Notes under the pieces: generated by a model
What the model was told of the DNA's origin: nothing
Seen by the model: only the letters and a program-made list of their open reading frames with translations
Databases searched by the model: none
Source of the DNA: Acidobacteriaceae bacterium
GTDB lineage: Bacteria > Acidobacteriota > Terriglobia > Terriglobales > Acidobacteriaceae
Assembly (NCBI GenBank): GCA_003151335.1
Contig: PLXE01000112.1
Span: forward strand, 69,555-133,554
Length of the DNA stretch: 64,000 nucleotides
Direction of reading: 5' to 3'
Shown here: piece by piece, positions 1 through 8,064 of the stretch
How positions within the stretch are numbered: the first letter of the stretch is position 1
Layout of the letters: every line of letters starts with the position of its first letter
Translations under genes and position numbers: made by a program

Positions 1-632
<632 letters not shown>

Positions 633-633
633 T

Positions 634-664
634 CAGTTGTCAGTAGTCAGTTGCGAGTTGTCGG
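634..664. repeat. Degenerate heptamer array between groES and groEL
   Basis: Period-7 units cagttgt, cagtagt, cagttgc and gagttgt follow one another. It fills the groES-groEL spacer and ends about 20 bp before the groEL start. The same unit family recurs at 29955, 34609 and 35639. Confidence 0.75.
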
Positions 665-692
665 AAAAGCTGAACCGGCGACCGACGGGATG

Positions 693-1022
693 CTACTTAT
701 GGGCGACGGCTTGCTTCGGCTTGCTGGCGCCTTCCAGAATGCCGAGCACTTCTTCCTCGCGCATGATCAGGAAATCTTCGCCATCAATCTTGATTTCCGT
801 GCCGGCATACTTGCCGAACAGGATACGGTCGCCTGCCTTCACATCGAGCGGGAAGGTTTTGCCCTCGTCGTTGGTCTTGCCCCGGCCCACCGCGATCACT
901 TCGCCCTCTTGCGGCTTGTCTTTGGCGCTGTCGGGAATGATGATTCCGCCACGGGTGGTCTCGGCCTCTTCGACGCGGCGAACCACGATGCGGTCATGCA
1001 GGGGAGTCAGCTTTGTAGCCAT
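693..1022 (-). CDS. groES: Co-chaperonin GroES (10 kDa)
   Basis: GroES is the heptameric lid that caps GroEL during ATP-driven folding in the cytosol. The 109-residue product begins [19 protein letters not shown] and contains the mobile loop (about residues 18-32, [20 protein letters not shown]), VIAVGRG and [20 protein letters not shown], as in canonical GroES (usually 95-105 aa). A short C-terminal tail ([12 protein letters not shown]) is slightly longer than usual. The ATG at 1022 has GAAAGGAG upstream. It is the first gene of groES-groEL, behind a CIRCE element and a sigma-70-like promoter. Confidence 0.97.
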   Translation of the reverse strand: MATKLTPLHDRIVVRRVEEAETTRGGIIIPDSAKDKPQEGEVIAVGRGKTNDEGKTFPLDVKAGDRILFGKYAGTEIKIDGEDFLIMREEEVLGILEGASKPKQAVAHK

Positions 1023-1189
1023 TCTTCGAACTCCTTTCGAGCTAGTTGGTTTAAGTTGGATTGCCCGCCTCGGCGGGTTGGCTGGCTCTGGCGCGCGTCT
1101 TCTGCGTTGCTGTCAGCATTTCCATGAACTCTTGGGATAAACCCGGGAACGTTGACAGGGGCGCCATCGAACTAGCTGCCTGCGGCCTG

Positions 1190-1216
1190 TTAGCACTCCA
1201 TATCAACGAGTGCTAA
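1190..1216 (-). promoter_or_regulatory. CIRCE operator (HrcA binding site)
   Basis: The sequence is TTAGCACTC, 9 nt, GAGTGCTAA: a perfect 9-9-9 match to the CIRCE consensus. It lies 168 bp upstream of the groES start and overlaps the end of the predicted -10 box. From established knowledge, HrcA binds CIRCE to repress groESL until heat shock. hrcA itself is not in the window. Confidence 0.95.
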
Positions 1217-1245
1217 TCTTAACCCGGCCATTCTAGGGACGTCAA
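1216..1245 (-). promoter_or_regulatory. Predicted groESL promoter
   Basis: On the minus strand TTGACG (1245-1240) is followed after 18 bp by TAAGAT (1221-1216), a reasonable sigma-70-type -35/-10 pair. The -10 box touches the CIRCE palindrome, which is the expected geometry for HrcA repression. Confidence 0.6.
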
Positions 1246-1555
1246 GGGAAGGCGTGAGTATAATTCACTCACATTTACGAATTCCGTGACGCATGCCAAG
1301 CTATCTGTTTGTAAATGAGCATGTTACTTCAACCCCTGTCAATAAAATAGGAATGAATAAATGGTGGGGGAGGTGGCACGAAGGCGAAGTTCCAAATTCT
1401 CGGAAGAAAAATGGAATCCACTGGACAGCCGGAAGCACCTAGGCCAGCAGTTTTTCTTGCTCGTTGACCAAATTCTCTCTTTGCAATTCCTGTTTGCACT
1501 TTTCCGATTCCCATAACCCCGATCTTGCAGCATAATCGGGAAGCAAGTGGGTGTG
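1246..1555. other. Intergenic space between groESL and M48 protease
   Basis: About 310 bp between divergent genes. It is AT-richer than its surroundings and I see no convincing reading frame, repeat or structured RNA. It presumably carries the promoter of the downstream protease gene, but no clear -35/-10 pair stands out. Confidence 0.5.
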
Positions 1556-2866
1556 ATGGTGCCAATGCCCCATGCCAATCGATTTTCATTGTCCGCGCGC
1601 CGATTGACCTCGGTGTTCACGCTGCTGATGGCTGCTGTTGCGTTGCAGACCTTCGGCATTGCCCAGACTTCGACATCGGATGCAACGAAAGCATCGCCGG
1701 CAACAGAAGTTCAGGCTATTCCGGCCAGCGCCGGAGAAGAGACGACAGCCGTTGCTCCAGTGCAGCCGGATGCAACGGCTTCGCAGATTCCCACGGCAGC
1801 CGAGATCGAGGCCGCCGGACGGCGGGACGACCGCGGCGAGCCTGGGGCGAGACAGAGTTCGCCAGCTCCGAAACCGGCTGTCGCAAAGGCTGGACCACCC
1901 AATTCCGAAGCGCCTGCCGAATTGCCCGCCAAGTATGACGTATCGCAGATCGGGAAGCGTCACGTGGGCACCGGTCTCGACTTCTATTCCCTGGATCGCG
2001 AGGTGGCGCTGGGACACCAGTTATCTTCTGAGGTGGAACAGCAAGCCCGGCTGGTCACCGATCCTGTGATCACGGAATACATCAACCGCATCGGTCAGAA
2101 CCTAGTGCGTAACTCTGACGCGCGCGTGCCTTTCATCATCAAGGTCCTCGACAATGACGAGGTCAACGCCTTCGCGCTTCCCGGCGGCTTTTTCTACGTG
2201 GACAGCGGATTAATTTTGGCGGCGGACAATGAGGCCGAGTTGGCTGGGGTAATGGCGCACGAGATCGCCCACGTCGCCGCCCGGCACGCCACCAAGAACA
2301 TGACTAGAGCGCAGATTTGGAACATGGCCTCCGTGCCCCTGATCTTCATTGGCGGACCGGTGGCGTACGCAATCAGCGAGGTAGCTGGATTGGCGGTGCC
2401 GCTTGGCTACCTGAAGTTCTCGCGCGACGCCGAGCGCGAAGCCGACCTGTTGGGCTTGGAATACGATTACGCCTCAGGCTACGATCCGGTAGCGTTTGTG
2501 GAGTTTTTTGAAAAGCTGAAAGTCAACGAAAAAAAGAAGCAGAGCTTCGTGGCCAAGGCCTTCGCCACTCATCCCATGAATGCGGACCGCATCAAGGCGG
2601 CACAGGACGAAATCCGCAAGTATCTGCCCGACCGCGATGAATACGTCGTGAACACCAGCGAATTCGAAGAGGTCAAGCAGCGCCTGGCCTCGCTCGAGAA
2701 CAGCCGGCATCTCGGCGGCGGCAAGCGTGATCCGTCGCGCCCAGTGCTGTTGCGGCGCTCAAGTTCAAGTGGTTCTGGCAGCACTGCCGGCCCGAAAGAC
2801 GACGGCAGCACGACCGAGCAGAAGGACGATGGACGTCCCACGTTGAAGCGGACGCCCTCCAACTAA
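1556..2866 (+). CDS. Secreted M48-family zinc metalloprotease
   Basis: A probable periplasmic or envelope protease of the Ste24/BepA-like M48 family. A signal peptide (LTSVFTLLMAAVALQTFGIAQ) is followed by an Ala/Pro-rich low-complexity stretch to about residue 120. The peptidase domain follows, with HEIAHVAARH (zinc ligands H235 and H239, catalytic E236) and the downstream ligand E295 in SRDAEREADLLGLEY. The C-terminus is a Ser/Gly/Asp-rich tail. Starts at GTG 1547, ATG 1556 and ATG 1565 are all possible; GGGAAG upstream at 1538 does not settle it. Unlike BepA there is no obvious TPR domain. Substrates are not predictable; envelope-protein quality control is an inference from the family. Confidence 0.88.
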   Translation: MVPMPHANRFSLSARRLTSVFTLLMAAVALQTFGIAQTSTSDATKASPATEVQAIPASAGEETTAVAPVQPDATASQIPTAAEIEAAGRRDDRGEPGARQSSPAPKPAVAKAGPPNSEAPAELPAKYDVSQIGKRHVGTGLDFYSLDREVALGHQLSSEVEQQARLVTDPVITEYINRIGQNLVRNSDARVPFIIKVLDNDEVNAFALPGGFFYVDSGLILAADNEAELAGVMAHEIAHVAARHATKNMTRAQIWNMASVPLIFIGGPVAYAISEVAGLAVPLGYLKFSRDAEREADLLGLEYDYASGYDPVAFVEFFEKLKVNEKKKQSFVAKAFATHPMNADRIKAAQDEIRKYLPDRDEYVVNTSEFEEVKQRLASLENSRHLGGGKRDPSRPVLLRRSSSSGSGSTAGPKDDGSTTEQKDDGRPTLKRTPSN

Positions 2867-2935
2867 CATTAGGCTTCTTACTTGCCCATGGCTCGGAATT
2901 GCAGCATCCCACCTGACCTGCCTAGAATGGTCCTT

Positions 2936-3376
2936 ATGAAGATGCAGCGTTTGCTGGTGGCGGTCCTTTGCATGCTCTTCGTTCCTGCTTTGCTGGTGGC
3001 GGGGGACAAGAAGAAGGATTCCGGGCAAGTGTCTTCGCTTAAGTTTGCTGTCCTCAAAGACGACAACGGCAAGCCGGTGCGCAATGCCGCCGTCATCCTG
3101 CATCCCGTGGGAGGGGGCGGCAAGCAATCGAAAGGCGGACTTGAACTTAAGACCAACGGCGAGGGCAAGACCGGGAGCGATGGTATTCCGTACGGAATGC
3201 TGCGCGTGCAGGTCATCGCCCCGGGTTTCCAGACCTTCGGACAGGATTACACCATTAACCAGCCCGAGCAGGAAGTGGTCATCCGGCTGAAGCGGCCACA
3301 GGGGCAGTATTCCATCTACGAGAACCACCCGGACAGCAGCACCAGCCAACCGAAGGACAAACCTGACCACCAGTGA
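2936..3376 (+). CDS. Secreted carboxypeptidase-regulatory-like domain protein
   Basis: A small exported protein of 146 residues. MKMQRLLVAVLCMLFVPALLVAG is a clear signal peptide and fixes the start near 2936; the frame stays open upstream to 2882 without a signal-like N-terminus. The mature part (LKFAVLKDDNGKPVRNAAVILHP ... GSDGIPYGMLRVQVIAPGFQTF) has the repeating beta-strand pattern of a single carboxypeptidase regulatory/Cna-B-like beta-sandwich, which usually mediates binding or surface display rather than catalysis. A charged tail follows. It lies 10 bp upstream of the OsmC gene, so the two may share a transcript. Confidence 0.7.
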   Translation: MKMQRLLVAVLCMLFVPALLVAGDKKKDSGQVSSLKFAVLKDDNGKPVRNAAVILHPVGGGGKQSKGGLELKTNGEGKTGSDGIPYGMLRVQVIAPGFQTFGQDYTINQPEQEVVIRLKRPQGQYSIYENHPDSSTSQPKDKPDHQ

Positions 3377-3386
3377 GGCACATCCC

Positions 3387-3788
3387 ATGATTGAGGCTAC
3401 AGCGTTATGGGCCAATGACGACCGCTTTGTCGGCCAGGCAAGCAGCGGCCACGCGCTGGTGGTGGATGCCGGCGCCGAGAAGTCCGCGAATAGTCCGATC
3501 GAGCTGGTCTTGATTGCTTTATGCGCCTGCACGGCTAGCGACGTTGTGGGTATCCTGCGCAAGAAGCGCGAGCCCTTCACCAGTCTGGAAGTGCGCGCCA
3601 CCGCCGAGCGTACCGAAACCTTCCCGAAGGTCTATACCAGCATTCGTCTTACTTACCGCGTAGGCGGGGATGTCACTCACAAAGCGATGGAAGATGCAGT
3701 GCGCTTGTCCAAGGAGAAGTATTGCTCAGTTTCGGCCATGCTGGAAAAGGCGGCGAAGATCGAATTCGAGATTGAGTACGGGCAGTGA
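3387..3788 (+). CDS. OsmC/YhfA-family peroxide-reducing protein
   Basis: OsmC-like proteins are small cytosolic thiol peroxidases acting on organic hydroperoxides. The 133-aa length fits the YhfA subgroup. The two redox cysteines are at C48 (CACTASDVVGIL) and C113 (KYCSVSAML), each in the family context, with the usual N-terminal strand region (DDRFVGQASSGHALVVD). The ATG at 3387 lies 10 bp after the previous stop, with GAGGCAC upstream. Substrate is unknown; a role in oxidative defence is inferred from the family. Confidence 0.88.
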   Translation: MIEATALWANDDRFVGQASSGHALVVDAGAEKSANSPIELVLIALCACTASDVVGILRKKREPFTSLEVRATAERTETFPKVYTSIRLTYRVGGDVTHKAMEDAVRLSKEKYCSVSAMLEKAAKIEFEIEYGQ

Positions 3789-3936
3789 AGTAGTTTCGAG
3801 TTGCTGGTTTCCGGTGACCACGACTCCGCGGGGCCATCATGCCCGGTCAACCGACCGTCACAACCCTTGGTGAAGGTAAGGCTACGGTGTGGACTTGCGG
3901 CTGTTTACCGCGGCGGTATAATCAATCGGTTTGCCT

Positions 3937-5124
3937 ATGACTACCACTCAAACACAACTGCGCCTGGCCAACCGGATGTCGCGGCTGGGAACCGAAACTG
4001 CCTTCGAAGTGCTGGTGCGCGCCCGCGGCTTGGAACGTCAAGGAAGAAATATCATCCACCTCGAGATTGGCGAGCCCGACATGGACACGCCGGCCAACGT
4101 GGTCGATGCCTGCGTTGACGCGCTGCGCAAGGGTTTTACCCATTACGGCCCGGCGGCCGGGTTGCCGGAGTTGCGCGAAGCCATCGCGGCCGAGGTCTCC
4201 AGCTCGCGAGGCATCAAGGTCAGCCCCGATGAGGTGGTCATCGTTCCCGGCGGCAAACCGATTATCTTCTTCACCATGCTGGCGCTGGTGGAAGAAGGCG
4301 ACGAAGTCATCTATCCCAATCCCGGCTTTCCCATTTACGAGTCGATGATCAACTTCCTGGGCGCGAAAGCGGTCCCCATTCCGCTGCGCGAGGAGCTCGA
4401 TTTCCGCCTCGACGTGAACGAGCTGGCCAGTCTCATCAGCGATCGCACCAGGCTCATCATCCTGAACTCGCCGGAGAATCCCACCGGCGGCATCATCCCT
4501 AAGAGCGATGTGGAAGACATTGCCGCCGCCATCGGCGACCGCGACATCATGCTCCTGAGCGACGAAATCTACAGCCGTCTGCTGTTCGAAGGCAAGCCCT
4601 ACAGCATCGCCTCGGTGGAGGGCTTCAAGGACCGCACCATCATTTTGGACGGCTTCTCGAAAACCTATTCCATGACCGGCTGGCGCATGGGTTATGGCGT
4701 CATGCGGCCTGACCTTGCAGCACAGTTCGCCCGCCTGATGACCAATTCCAACTCCTGCACCGCGACCTTTACCCAAATGGCGGGCATCGAGGCGGTGCGC
4801 GGCGATCAGAGCGAGCCGGAGAAGATGCGTCAGGAGTTTCAGCGCCGCCGCGACGTGTTTGTCGATGGCCTCAATCACATCAAAGGATTCTCTTGCCGCT
4901 TGCCCAAGGGTGCGTTTTATACCTTCCCGAATATCAAGCAGACCGGTTGGCCGTCGAAGAAGCTGGCGGACGCGCTGCTTGACGACACGGGAGTCGCGGG
5001 GCTGTCGGGAACGGCATTCGGCGCCTTCGGTGAAGGTTATCTGCGGTTTAGTGTTGCCAATTCCGTCGAGAATCTTCAGCAGGCGCTGGATCGCATCGAT
5101 CAGTGGACCAAAAAGCATCTTTAG
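3937..5124 (+). CDS. PLP-dependent aminotransferase, class I/II
   Basis: A fold-type I aminotransferase of 395 residues (family 380-420). Visible signatures are HLEIGEPDMDTP, the pyridine-binding region VPGGKPIIFF, the NSPENPTGG loop, DEIYSRLLF, and the Schiff-base lysine K242 in DGFSKTYSMTGWRMGY, with the C-terminal substrate-carboxylate Arg in YLRFSVANS. The profile resembles aspartate/alanine-type aminotransferases, but substrate cannot be read from sequence. ATG 3937 is preferred over the in-frame TTG at 3931. It is followed by a palindromic repeat and a 2-hydroxyacid dehydrogenase gene. Confidence 0.92.
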   Translation: MTTTQTQLRLANRMSRLGTETAFEVLVRARGLERQGRNIIHLEIGEPDMDTPANVVDACVDALRKGFTHYGPAAGLPELREAIAAEVSSSRGIKVSPDEVVIVPGGKPIIFFTMLALVEEGDEVIYPNPGFPIYESMINFLGAKAVPIPLREELDFRLDVNELASLISDRTRLIILNSPENPTGGIIPKSDVEDIAAAIGDRDIMLLSDEIYSRLLFEGKPYSIASVEGFKDRTIILDGFSKTYSMTGWRMGYGVMRPDLAAQFARLMTNSNSCTATFTQMAGIEAVRGDQSEPEKMRQEFQRRRDVFVDGLNHIKGFSCRLPKGAFYTFPNIKQTGWPSKKLADALLDDTGVAGLSGTAFGAFGEGYLRFSVANSVENLQQALDRIDQWTKKHL

Positions 5125-5157
5125 CCGTAAGCATTCGTTGGGTTTGAAGGGGCGCAG

Positions 5158-5313
5158 CTTTAGGTGCGCCGTGAGTGTAGAGTAATAAGCCGGCTTTAGC
5201 CGCTGAGGGACCTCGTCCTTGTGACAAGCCCGAATTCCCTCAGGGGCTGAAGCCCGTTCTTTGTAGAGCGTTTTAAGGCACGGTTAAGGGCCGTGCCCCT
5301 TCAAGACTACGGG
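5158..5313. repeat. Dispersed modular palindromic repeat (copy C)
   Basis: Three successive inverted modules fill this spacer. GGCTTTAGCCGCTGAGGGA pairs with TTCCCTCAGGGGCTGAAGCC, and GGCACGG pairs with CCGTGCC. Similar modules occur at 22551-22720 and 28193-28382, so it looks like a diverged member of one intergenic family. No reading frame is evident. Confidence 0.6.
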
Positions 5314-5354
5314 GTTAGGCTCTCTTTCGGATGCGCGTGGGGCGCAGGGACGTA

Positions 5355-6467
5355 ATGCCAAACAAGAAATTCCGCATCTTTGCCACCGCCGATATCGGCG
5401 ACGCTGCCTTTAAACGCCTGCGCGAAAGAGGCTACGAAGTCGAGGCTTATCCCAATCCCGAGTCGCCGCCGAAAAGCCTCATCATCGAAAAAGTTCGCAG
5501 CGGCATCGACGGACTCATCACCACATTGCGCGACCCGATCGATGCCGAGATTTTCGAAGCAGGGAAGGGCACGCTGAGGGTTGTTGCCCAATACGCGGTG
5601 GGATTCGACAACATCAATCGCGCCGACGCGAACCGCTACAGAATTCCTTTCACCCATACTGCTGACGTCCTGACGGAAGCGACGGCGGAGTTCGCCTTGT
5701 TCGCGCTGGCTGACCTGGCGCGCAAACTATGGAGCGCGGAGCATCTGGTGCGCGAGAACAAGTGGGGCTATTGGCATCCCTATCTGCCGTTTCTGGGCGA
5801 TGAGGTGACCGGCAAAACCATGGGCATCCTCGGCACCGGGCGCATTGGACAGGCAATGATCAAGAAGTGCATCGGCTTCGACATGAATATTCTGTGCTAC
5901 GAAGCCATGGGCGCAAATGAAAAGCTGGTTGCAGACGTGCAGCAGCAGATGGATCTCCGCTACAAGAGCGGAATGCAACGGGAGCGCACCTCGATCAATT
6001 ACGTTTCCATTGAGGAGGCGCTGAGTCAGAGCGACTTCATCAGCATTCATGTGCCCCTGCTGCGTGAAGGAGAGAGCGACACGCCCACGTATCACTTGAT
6101 CAATGAACGCACTCTACGAACCATGAAGCCCACTGCGTACCTGGTGAACACTTCGCGCGGGCCGGTGGTGGATGAGGAGGCGCTGGCCAAGGCCCTTAGG
6201 GAAAAATGGATTGCCGGGGCCGCGCTCGATGTGTATGAGAACGAGCCATTGCCGCCGGATTCGCCTTTGCGCGATCCCGAGATTGAGGACCGCTGCCGAC
6301 TGTATCCGCACTTTGCCAGCGCCGCCAGGATCACGAGACTTTCTCTCGACCCTCAGCGCGGCATGGCCGGACGTTGCGTGCAGGCCCTGATCGACGTGCT
6401 GGAGCAAAACTACGGCGGCGATGTGACCAAGATGCCGTATGTGGTGAACAAAGAGGCCTTCCGGTAG
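5355..6467 (+). CDS. D-isomer-specific 2-hydroxyacid dehydrogenase
   Basis: An NAD(P)-dependent reductase of the D-2-hydroxyacid dehydrogenase family (relatives: hydroxypyruvate/glyoxylate reductase, D-3-phosphoglycerate dehydrogenase), 370 aa. The Rossmann motif GILGTGRIG has its second glycine near residue 160. Catalytic triad: R268 (TSRGPVVDEEAL), E297 (ENEPLPP) and H319 (YPHFASAARITRL). The insert between beta-strands (MGANEKLVADVQQQMDLRYK) is longer than in PGDH, and there is no ACT domain, arguing against a classical serine-pathway enzyme. ATG 5355 with GCAGGGA upstream is preferred over the in-frame 5331. The downstream heptamer array begins right after the stop. Confidence 0.9.
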   Translation: MPNKKFRIFATADIGDAAFKRLRERGYEVEAYPNPESPPKSLIIEKVRSGIDGLITTLRDPIDAEIFEAGKGTLRVVAQYAVGFDNINRADANRYRIPFTHTADVLTEATAEFALFALADLARKLWSAEHLVRENKWGYWHPYLPFLGDEVTGKTMGILGTGRIGQAMIKKCIGFDMNILCYEAMGANEKLVADVQQQMDLRYKSGMQRERTSINYVSIEEALSQSDFISIHVPLLREGESDTPTYHLINERTLRTMKPTAYLVNTSRGPVVDEEALAKALREKWIAGAALDVYENEPLPPDSPLRDPEIEDRCRLYPHFASAARITRLSLDPQRGMAGRCVQALIDVLEQNYGGDVTKMPYVVNKEAFR

Positions 6468-6470
6468 AGC

Positions 6471-6635
6471 AGCAACTAGCAATTAGCAACTAGCAGCTAG
6501 TGTTGCAAGCTAACTGTTTGCTGAGACTATGCAATTCTGCGGCTGCGGAATTGCAAAAACGCGACTCGTGCCGCCCGGGAATCGACCTGGCTACGACTAG
6601 TTGCTAATTGCTAATTGCTAATTGCTAGTTGCTAT
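6471..6635. repeat. Inverted pair of heptamer arrays between convergent genes
   Basis: The left array (6471-6501; units agcaact, agcaatt, agcaact, agcagct) and the right array (6597-6635; units like ttgctaa) are reverse complements of each other. Together they could fold into a long hairpin. Between them lies a second palindrome with arms TGCAATTC and GAATTGCA around 6530-6555. The right array overlaps the purQ stop codon. This position between two converging genes suits a bidirectional terminator or 3'-end stabiliser; that function is inferred. Confidence 0.75.
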
Positions 6636-7327
6636 CTTTCCGCCATCGCCGCGACCAGTGAGTGGAGTATCTTTACGCCGTCGGTCATGCCAAGCTCCGG
6701 TTCGCTGGCGCGCTCCGGGTGCGGCATCATGCCCAGCACGTTGCGTCCTTCATTGCAGATGCCGGCAATGTTCTGCAGCGAACCATTTGGATTGGCCTCG
6801 ACGGTAATTTCGCCGGCTGGAGTCGTGTAGCGAAAGATGATGCGGTCTTGCTCCTTCAACGCGGCCAACGTGGGATCGTCGCAGAAGTAGTTGCCTTCCA
6901 TGTGGCCAATGGGAATCTCCAGCACTTCACCCTTGGTCAACTGCTGCGTGTAGGGGGTGTTGGTGCTCTCCACGCGAATGTGTACCGGCTTGCAAACGTA
7001 CTTCAGCCCAGCGTTGCGCAGCAGCGCTCCGGGTAATAATCCGGCTTCACACAAAATCTGAAATCCGTTGCAGATGCCCAGCACCAGCCCGCCATCGGCT
7101 GCGAATTTGCGCACAGATTCCATGACCGGGGAAAACTTGGCGATGGCGCCGGTGCGGAGGTAGTCGCCGTAGGCGAATCCACCGGGCACGATGATGGCGT
7201 CGCAACCCTGGAGATCGTGCGAGTCATGCCAGAGGAAGGTCACGGGCTGCCTGGCCACTTCCGAAATGGCCCAATAGGCATCGTGGTCGCAATTGGAACC
7301 GGGGAAGATGATGACGCCGAATTTCAT
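6632..7327 (-). CDS. purQ: Phosphoribosylformylglycinamidine synthase, glutaminase subunit
   Basis: PurQ releases ammonia from glutamine for the fourth step of purine biosynthesis (FGAR to FGAM) in complex with PurL and PurS. The 231-aa length is normal. [20 protein letters not shown] fixes the start at 7327; the frame stays open upstream but has no family similarity there. The class I amidotransferase nucleophile is C86 in [16 protein letters not shown], with the His203/Glu205 pair in [14 protein letters not shown]. purS and purL are not adjacent in the window. Its TAG stop falls inside a heptamer repeat unit. Confidence 0.96.
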   Translation of the reverse strand: MKFGVIIFPGSNCDHDAYWAISEVARQPVTFLWHDSHDLQGCDAIIVPGGFAYGDYLRTGAIAKFSPVMESVRKFAADGGLVLGICNGFQILCEAGLLPGALLRNAGLKYVCKPVHIRVESTNTPYTQQLTKGEVLEIPIGHMEGNYFCDDPTLAALKEQDRIIFRYTTPAGEITVEANPNGSLQNIAGICNEGRNVLGMMPHPERASEPELGMTDGVKILHSLVAAMAER

Positions 7328-7411
7328 CGCGGCAAACACTCCGAGGAAGGGTAAATTGTGAGTGTAGCATGGGTGCGAGACCGTCCCGATTGGCCGAGCA
7401 TCCAACCCATC

Positions 7412-7972
7412 ATGCAATTTTCCCGGCACATTGACGTCACCGGAGGGTCCCTGCGCCGCTGGTTCGTCGCGCAATGCTATGACTCGCTGGCGGTGGGCGC
7501 GCTGTGGTGGTTTGGACTCGATTACCTGCATGTGCCGTGGGCGCCGTTCTGGGCGATCCTCGCGGCCGGTCTGCAATTCATTCCGCACTTCGGGCCGGTG
7601 ATGGCATTTATGGGGCCGGCGTTGGTAGCGTTGTTCGCCGGCGGCTTCCAGAAGTTTCTGTACGTCCTCATTCTCTACGTGACCATCATTGTGATTGACG
7701 GATTGGTCTTGCAGCCGGTGATCATGCGACGCACAGCCAGGGTGCCGATCTGGGCGTCGCTGATCGTACCGATTTTGCTCAGCTTGCTATTTGGCTTTTG
7801 GGGATTGCTGCTGGCTGCCCCGCTGCTGGCGGTCATCTTTGCTTACCGGGCGCACGGGAAACGCGCGGAACCAACGATCCCCCGGCAAACTCCTCCCGGA
7901 GAAGCAATAACAGGGGGACGCCTGATTTCTCCCGGAACCGCAGCCGGACGCGCGCCTTCTGACGGCGTGTAA
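7412..7972 (+). CDS. AI-2E-type transporter, C-terminal half only
   Basis: The product matches the conserved C-terminal membrane region of the AI-2E transporter (PerM/TqsA-like) family: a segment ending in [22 protein letters not shown], then several hydrophobic helices and [19 protein letters not shown]. Full-length members are about 340-380 aa with eight membrane segments; this one has 186 aa and lacks the N-terminal half. Directly upstream is the divergent purQ, so the missing half is not nearby. Starts at GTG 7358 or ATG 7412 are possible. It may be a truncated gene decaying in place or a stand-alone half-transporter; transport activity is doubtful. Confidence 0.65.
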   Translation: MQFSRHIDVTGGSLRRWFVAQCYDSLAVGALWWFGLDYLHVPWAPFWAILAAGLQFIPHFGPVMAFMGPALVALFAGGFQKFLYVLILYVTIIVIDGLVLQPVIMRRTARVPIWASLIVPILLSLLFGFWGLLLAAPLLAVIFAYRAHGKRAEPTIPRQTPPGEAITGGRLISPGTAAGRAPSDGV

Positions 7973-8064
7973 TAGTGCGTCGGTTTTCCACAGCCCGCCG
8001 TGCATACAGGCACTGGCAGCAACGCATAAAATAGAAGCTCACACAGCGAAGGCTCAGGTTCCGA

